Shown in pieces: positions 15,766-19,403 of a DNA stretch of 19,403 bases (within the stretch, counting starts at the first letter, position 1; every line of letters starts with the position of its first letter). The DNA lies in contig DHIO01000013.1 in assembly GCA_002403855.1 (NCBI GenBank), positions 3,742-23,144 of the forward strand, in the 5' to 3' direction. Origin of the DNA: Acidimicrobiia bacterium UBA4744 (GTDB taxonomy: Bacteria; Actinomycetota; Acidimicrobiia; Spongiisociales; UBA4744). Below the pieces are notes generated by a model. The model saw nothing but the letters and a program-made list of their open reading frames with translations, was not told the origin of the DNA and searched no databases. The position numbers and the translations under genes were made by a program.

Positions 15766-17178
15766 TCAACTCAGTTCCTGTTCCCAGTCCCACGTCTCGA
15801 GGTTCTCCTTGATCTTGCGCAGGAAGAGCACGGCCGTCGATCCATCGAAAGCACGATGGTCCCAGGTCAATCCGAGGTAACCGATGTGCCGGATGGCAAT
15901 CATGTCCTGGCCGTCTTCGTTGGTGATCACCGTCGGGCGTTTGGTCACGGTGTCGGTGGACAGAATTCCCGTATTGGGCACGTTGATGATCGGGGCGGAC
16001 ATGAACGACCCGAAAGGCCCCGGGTTGGTGATGGTGAACGTACTGGCGACGACGTCATCGGGGTCGAGCTTCCCGGCCCGGGCTTTGTCGGCCAGTTCCC
16101 GGATCTGACGCGCCAGGCCGATCATGCGCAGCCCATCGGCGTCGCGAATGGTCGCGACGATGAGGCCTGCCTGATCGAGATCGATGGCCACTCCCAGGTT
16201 GGTCTTCGAGTGGAACACCGCTTTCTGCTGGGGAAGATCGTATGAGCTGTTGACCACCGGGAAGGCCTTCAAAGCGTCGATCGTGGCTCGAGCGATGAAC
16301 GGCATGTAGGTCAGGGAAAAACCCTCTCGGTCCCGGAAACCGGCCCGGTGTTGCTGACGGACCCTCTCCACCCGCTCGTAGTCGACTTCGACCGAGGTCC
16401 ATACGTGGGCGGCCGTTTGCTTGGCCTGGATCATCTTGGTCCCGATGCGGGCGCGCAGTCGGTCCAGATCGCGAACGTCGTCACCCTCGAGTAGCGGGAA
16501 CGACATCTCCTCGGGAGCGACCGGAGGTGAGACGCCGGCGGGGGCGGCGGGTACCTGGGCAGGCGCGACAACCGGAGCCGGAGCGGCGGGAGGCGCCGGA
16601 GCGGCGGCTCCCCCGGCATCGATGAACTCCAGCACGTCCTTGCGAGTGATCCTTCCGCCGCGGCCGGTGCCTTCGATCTTGCTCAAATCGAGGTTGTGCT
16701 CCTTGGCGAGTTTGCGAACCACCGGCGATAGGAACCTCGCCTCTTCCGAGATCTCGTCGCCCTCCGGCGGAGCCTCGCCGGCACTTTCTCTTGCCACCGG
16801 CGCCGGTTCCACCGGTGCGGGGGCCGGAACGGCAGCGGGTTCGACCGGAAGAGCCGGTTCCGGGGTCGGCTCCGGTTGCGGAGCGGGCTCGGCCGCCGCC
16901 GGGGCGGCTGCCTCAACGGCGGGAGCCTCCCCTCCCTCTCCCTCTGCGCCGATGACGACCAGAGGGGTCCCCACTTCCACCGTTGCACCTTCCTCCACCA
17001 GTATCTCGAGAATGGTCCCGCTCACCGGCGAGGGCACCTCGGTGTCCACCTTGTCCGTTGATACCTCAAACAGGATTTCATCGGCGGCAATGGTCTCGCC
17101 GGCTTTCTTGGCCCAACTGAGGATGGTCCCCTCGGTTACCGTTTCTCCCAGCTGCGGCATGCTGACCGTCGTGGCCAT
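15766..17178 (-). CDS. 2-oxoacid dehydrogenase complex dihydrolipoyl acyltransferase (E2)
   Basis: 470 residues in the standard E2 order. One lipoyl domain (1-77) has the modified lysine K43 in STDKVDTEVPSP. A Pro/Ala/Glu-rich flexible linker (about 78-140) follows, then the peripheral E3-binding domain (about 147-187; FLSPVVRKLAKEHNLDLSKI, then GTGRGGRITRKDVLEF), a second Pro/Ala linker, and the acyltransferase domain (about 225-470) with HSKTNLGVAIDLDQAGLIV, FTITNPGPFGS and the catalytic DHRAFDG (H441, D445). It passes acyl groups from the lipoyl arm to CoA. Sequence alone does not say whether the partner E1 is for pyruvate, 2-oxoglutarate or branched-chain acids; the start, MPQLGETVTEGT, is like both SucB and DlaT. 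No E1 is encoded here. The ATG follows GGGAG at six-base spacing and lies 27 bp after lpd. Confidence 0.95.
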   Translation of the reverse strand: MATTVSMPQLGETVTEGTILSWAKKAGETIAADEILFEVSTDKVDTEVPSPVSGTILEILVEEGATVEVGTPLVVIGAEGEGGEAPAVEAAAPAAAEPAPQPEPTPEPALPVEPAAVPAPAPVEPAPVARESAGEAPPEGDEISEEARFLSPVVRKLAKEHNLDLSKIEGTGRGGRITRKDVLEFIDAGGAAAPAPPAAPAPVVAPAQVPAAPAGVSPPVAPEEMSFPLLEGDDVRDLDRLRARIGTKMIQAKQTAAHVWTSVEVDYERVERVRQQHRAGFRDREGFSLTYMPFIARATIDALKAFPVVNSSYDLPQQKAVFHSKTNLGVAIDLDQAGLIVATIRDADGLRMIGLARQIRELADKARAGKLDPDDVVASTFTITNPGPFGSFMSAPIINVPNTGILSTDTVTKRPTVITNEDGQDMIAIRHIGYLGLTWDHRAFDGSTAVLFLRKIKENLETWDWEQELS

Positions 17179-17205
17179 GCTTTCTCCCTTATGTTCCTTG
17201 ATCTG

Positions 17206-18579
17206 TCAATGCAGGCTTCGGCCGGTCGCGGAGAGCAGGGTCTCCCCCACTGCCTCCGAGAGAGTCGGGTGGGCATGAATGAAGGCTGCAGCTTCGTCGG
17301 GCAATGCCTCCCAGCCCACGGCGTACATCAGTTCATGGATGATCTCACCGGCCTGGGGCCCAACCACCGATGCCCCCAGTATCGGGCCGTCCTTCTGAGT
17401 GACCAGTTTGACCATGCCCCGGTTCTGCCCGATGATCTTGGCCCGCCCCACCCCGGTGAGGCCGTGCGAGGTCGTCTCGACCTCGAAGCCCATCTCCCGC
17501 GCTCGCCCCTCGGTGTATCCGACCTCTGCCATCTCCGGATGGGTATAGACCACCAGCGGAATGGCGCGATAGTCGACCGGAGCAGGCGTCCCCGTGGCAA
17601 TGAAGGTCACGGCCGAAATTGCCTCTGCGAAGCCGGCATGGGCGAGTTGCGGGGTGCCGGCAACCACATCTCCGACGGCGAAGACGCCCGGTTCGGCCGT
17701 CTGCATCGTGGCCGGGTCGACCTCGACATAACCGCGATCGACGACCGCGCTCGTAGTCTCGAGACCGATTCCTTCCGTCTGCGGGGCCCGCCCTACCGCC
17801 ACCAGCACCACGTCTACCTCCACGGATTCGTCGCCGAATGGGACGACCACCGAGGTCTCTCCCCGCTCGGCGGCACCGACGGAGATGCCGGTCCTGATGG
17901 ACACGCCCCGGCGGGCGAGCTGTTTCCGTAGTTCTTTGGCCGCGTCGGGATCGGCTCCCGGCACGATTTGCTCCATCAACTCAAACAGGTACACGTCCGT
18001 ACCGAGATCGGTCAGCAAGCTGGCGAATTCGCAGCCGATGGCTCCCGCCCCGATGATGGCCACGCGGGACGGTTGCCGATGCCAGTCGAGGGCATGGTCG
18101 GAACTGATGATCCGCACGCCATCGAGGGGGTAGCCGGGAATGCTGAGCGGGGCCGAACCCGTGGCCACGATGACGTGACGGCCCTCCACGACCTGCGAGC
18201 TCTCGCTTCGTTGGACGACCACCCGGCCGGGTCCGTCGAGTCGGCCGAATCCTTCCAGCACATCGACCCGGCGGGCTTTGAGCAGGCCGCTCAGACCTCG
18301 CACCAACCCGTTCACGACCTCGTTCTTCTTGGCCAGGGCCTTACCCCAGTCGAGAACCGGCTCACCCGCCTGAACCCCGTACGACTCCGCGTCGCCCACC
18401 GTGGTGAACACGTCGGCGGTGTGCAGCCAGTGCTTGGCGGGTATGCAGCCGCGCAGTAGGCAGGTGCCACCGACGGTCGGGTCTTTCTCGACGAGAGCCA
18501 CCGAAAGCCCGAAGTTGTGTGCATACAAGCCGGACGCGTAGCCGCCCGGGCCTCCGCCGATGATGACGACGTCGTACAA
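17206..18579 (-). CDS. lpdA: Dihydrolipoyl dehydrogenase (E3)
   Basis: 457 residues, typical length. A flavoprotein disulfide reductase that reoxidises the dihydrolipoyl arm of E2 and makes NADH. Seen: FAD-binding DVVIIGGGPGGYASGLYA (3-20), redox-active disulfide C40-C45 in GGTCLLRGCIPAK, NAD-binding VAIIGAGAIGCEFASLLTDL, FAVGDVVAGTPQLAHAGFAE, and the catalytic dyad H437 and E442 in HPTLSEA. The redox loop reads LLRG where many E3 proteins have LNVG; the cysteine spacing is unchanged. The start is TTG, supported by GGAGG with five bases between; no ATG precedes the FAD motif. First gene of the operon that continues through E2, lipBA and the M24 peptidase. As the E3 for several complexes it need not be restricted to this E2. 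Confidence 0.96.
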   Translation of the reverse strand: MYDVVIIGGGPGGYASGLYAHNFGLSVALVEKDPTVGGTCLLRGCIPAKHWLHTADVFTTVGDAESYGVQAGEPVLDWGKALAKKNEVVNGLVRGLSGLLKARRVDVLEGFGRLDGPGRVVVQRSESSQVVEGRHVIVATGSAPLSIPGYPLDGVRIISSDHALDWHRQPSRVAIIGAGAIGCEFASLLTDLGTDVYLFELMEQIVPGADPDAAKELRKQLARRGVSIRTGISVGAAERGETSVVVPFGDESVEVDVVLVAVGRAPQTEGIGLETTSAVVDRGYVEVDPATMQTAEPGVFAVGDVVAGTPQLAHAGFAEAISAVTFIATGTPAPVDYRAIPLVVYTHPEMAEVGYTEGRAREMGFEVETTSHGLTGVGRAKIIGQNRGMVKLVTQKDGPILGASVVGPQAGEIIHELMYAVGWEALPDEAAAFIHAHPTLSEAVGETLLSATGRSLH

Positions 18580-18664
18580 GGTGTCCTCCGTGTGAGAGAC
18601 CCGAGACTAGTTGAGCACAGAGGATGTCCCCTCTGCAAGGGCTCCCCGGCCGGAGAGAGGCGGG
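18580..18664. promoter_or_regulatory. Upstream region of the lpd operon with an 18-bp palindrome
   Basis: This divergent gap must carry the promoter of the lpd-E2-lipBA-peptidase operon. Reading the minus strand, TAGTCT (complement of 18604-18609) fits TANNNT and would place a start about 20 bases before the TTG; no convincing -35 is seen. Just upstream, CAGAGG (18618-18623) and CCTCTG (18630-18635) form a perfect 6-bp inverted repeat with a 6-base centre, overlapping where a -35 would be. That position would suit an operator, but the repeat is short. Confidence 0.35.
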
Positions 18665-18670
18665 TACGCT
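18665..18670 (+). promoter_or_regulatory. -10-like TACGCT for a leaderless transcript
   Basis: TACGCT matches the TANNNT pattern and ends six bases before the GTG at 18677. This is the spacing expected when transcription begins at the start codon itself, a common arrangement in actinobacteria. No Shine-Dalgarno lies in front of that GTG, which is consistent. No clear -35 is present. Confidence 0.4.
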
Positions 18671-18676
18671 GGCCGG

Positions 18677-18769
18677 GTGAAGACCCGGTACCTCCTGATC
18701 GTCTCCCTGGTCGCCGCTCTCGTGATTCTGGGGGCCTCCGCGGTGTGGTTCTTGATGGCAGCCACATGA
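18677..18769 (+). CDS. Putative 30-residue single-pass membrane peptide
   Basis: A short frame from GTG to TGA coding for 30 residues: a basic start (MKTRY), one continuous hydrophobic helix of about 20 residues (LLIVSLVAALVILGASAV) and WFLMAAT at the end. Third codon positions are almost all G or C, as in the neighbouring genes. There is no ribosome site, but a -10-like TACGCT six bases upstream suggests a leaderless mRNA. Positive-inside topology predicts the N-terminus in the cytoplasm. It is divergent from lpd. I do not know the family, and a frame this short could arise by chance; the membrane profile with a fitting start context is the main argument. Confidence 0.45.
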   Translation: MKTRYLLIVSLVAALVILGASAVWFLMAAT

Positions 18770-19060
18770 GGCAGATTCGTCGTCGCGTTCATGGGACTTA
18801 CGGCCCTGGTCAAGGATGGCTTCGACCTCCAGAGTGGGAGTGAGACGCAAGGTCTCCAGAGCCCCCGTCGGCCGGGGTCCAGCCCGACGCTCGGTGTCCG
18901 GCTACCGGCCACGGGGGCTCGACGGTCGGTACGCTCGGAAGGACGACCGAAAAGGTACTGGTCCGGAGTCTTGCCGTTTGAACCCGCGTGCGCCTGGGTC
19001 GAGGAAGGCAGCCGTCAGAACGGGCCAAAGACTCCTTCGGGTTCGCCGCGACCGGATGGC
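18770..19060. other. Gene-free stretch with a run of inverted repeats, possible structured RNA or terminators
   Basis: No frame here looks coding on either strand. Four consecutive inverted repeats are visible: GAGAC/GTCTC (18842-18846 / 18852-18856); a 16-bp stem with one bulged base, GAGCCCCCGT plus GGCCGG (18859-18875) pairing with CCGGCC plus ACGGGGGCTC (18905-18920); CGGTCG/CGACCG (18923-18928 / 18944-18949); and GGAGTCTT/AAGACTCC (18965-18972 / 19028-19035), with CCGTTT/GAACGG (18974-18979 / 19018-19023) nested inside it. The second is far longer than expected by chance. The stretch lies between convergent small genes, so the stems may be terminators, though no T-tract follows. A small RNA on either strand is the alternative. 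It does not match tRNA, tmRNA, SRP RNA or RNase P motifs that I can recognise by eye. Confidence 0.4.
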
Positions 19061-19264
19061 TCAACGCTCCCGGAATCCCCGATTTCGGGCTTCCGGCAGA
19101 TCATCCGGAGCGAAGCTCGACAGGAGGTTCGCGGCCACCAGGTCTTCCGACTCGACTCGCGCAGAAAGCTCGGCGAATTGACCCTCATCGTCGCAGTCGT
19201 ACACGATCATCGTGTCGCGTACTCCCACGTATCGAAACTCGCCGAATCTCCGCAACCTGCCCAT
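19061..19264 (-). CDS. Small protein of unknown function (67 residues)
   Basis: I do not recognise the family. The protein has a basic start (MGRLRRFGEFRYVG), a compact core VRDTMIVYDCDDEGQFAELS (15-34) with an acidic cluster and one cysteine (C24), and a charged tail ending RNRGFRER. It has no membrane segment or signal peptide and should be cytoplasmic. The ATG follows GGGAGGTG at about four-base spacing, one of the best ribosome sites in the window, and shares its A with the TAA stop of the upstream gene (TAATG), so the two are probably translated together. Codon use matches the neighbours. The small size and pairing with another small acidic protein would allow a toxin-antitoxin or regulator pair, but no motif supports that. 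Confidence 0.75.
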   Translation of the reverse strand: MGRLRRFGEFRYVGVRDTMIVYDCDDEGQFAELSARVESEDLVAANLLSSFAPDDLPEARNRGFRER

Positions 19265-19403
19265 TATTCACCTCCCTGCCTACCGGCCGCTTCTTCCCCG
19301 GTATCCCACTCCCGCCAATCCTGCCATTCGGCCAGCTCGTCCGGATCGGGCTCCTCCACGAGCAAGTCCGGCCCGGGCGTGTCGACGTAGGTGATCCGTT
19401 CAA
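19264..19403 (-). CDS. 3' end of an acidic protein, function unknown, cut by the window edge
   Basis: Reading inward from the right edge, a frame with no start inside the window codes for the last 45 residues of a protein. It contains ITYVDTPGPDLLVEEPDPDE, then LAEWQDWREWDTGEE, and ends GRQGGE before TAA. It is strongly acidic with three tryptophans in a short span. Codons show the G/C third-position bias of the other genes, and its TAA overlaps the ATG of the 67-residue gene by one base. These points make it preferable to the other minus-strand frame covering the same bases, whose translation is Arg/Ser/Pro-rich and which has no ribosome site. The start and total length lie outside the window. 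Confidence 0.65.
   Translation of the reverse strand, partial: ERITYVDTPGPDLLVEEPDPDELAEWQDWREWDTGEEAAGRQGGE

Noticed and set aside
18965..19030. Signal recognition particle RNA, because of a GAGGAAGGCAGCC stretch on the plus strand
   Set aside because: The conserved tetraloop core and its pairing arms are not present in the right order.
18965..19035. A tRNA-like element on the minus strand (8-bp closing stem and GGTTCAAAC resembling a T-loop)
   Set aside because: The base after the loop is G where C is required, the T-stem does not pair, and no D-arm or anticodon arm fits.
19185..19403. A 72-codon minus-strand frame at the right edge
   Set aside because: Its translation is Arg/Ser/Pro-rich, and it conflicts with the better-supported acidic frame that ends at TAA overlapping the next ATG.

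Overview
This is a GC-rich bacterial chromosome segment. It shows mixed ATG, GTG and TTG starts, frequent 4-bp start/stop overlaps and strong G/C third-codon preference. The gene content is a PduO-type cobalamin adenosyltransferase, a Sat-CysC fusion, and an lpd / acyltransferase E2 / lipB-lipA cluster. As I recall, the last resembles the dlaT-lipB-lipA neighbourhood of Mycobacterium tuberculosis. I infer an actinobacterium-like organism, perhaps an uncultured Acidimicrobiia-type lineage. Chloroflexota is not excluded, and no rRNA or other taxonomic marker is present.

Left part (1-6075): the edge of an exopolysaccharide / cell-surface glycan locus. A 5'-truncated plus-strand gene fuses a polysaccharide pyruvyl transferase (CsaB-like) domain to a GT4-type glycosyltransferase. 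It runs tail-to-tail, one base apart, into a minus-strand series: polyprenyl glycosylphosphotransferase, GT2 glycosyltransferase, then a second large glycosyltransferase. The two convergent glycosyltransferases share a clearly related C-terminal GT4 domain. The phosphotransferase would load the first sugar onto undecaprenyl phosphate; the others would extend or decorate it.

Middle part (6076-12863): an 11-unit heptamer tandem repeat abuts the pepA stop codon. Upstream on the minus strand are leucyl aminopeptidase, cobalamin adenosyltransferase, an unidentified polytopic membrane protein (these three joined by 4-bp overlaps) and transketolase. Divergent from transketolase is a bifunctional sulfate adenylyltransferase / APS kinase. 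The shared 182-bp intergenic region holds a perfect 9-bp inverted repeat.

Right part (12864-19403): a minus-strand operon of dihydrolipoyl dehydrogenase, 2-oxoacid dehydrogenase E2, a LipB-LipA single-polypeptide fusion and an M24 Xaa-Pro peptidase. It puts assembly of the lipoyl cofactor beside the E2 that carries it and the E3 that reoxidises it; no E1 is in view. Upstream and divergent lies a possible leaderless 30-codon membrane peptide gene. After it come about 290 bp without a convincing gene but with a run of inverted repeats, then two small minus-strand genes joined by a TAATG overlap, the upstream one cut by the window edge.

Most of the window is ordinary metabolism and glycan synthesis. 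I did not find a defence system, mobile element, CRISPR array or tRNA. The less ordinary items are the gene fusions, the heptamer array, the coupled orphan membrane protein, and the small-gene / structured region at the right end.
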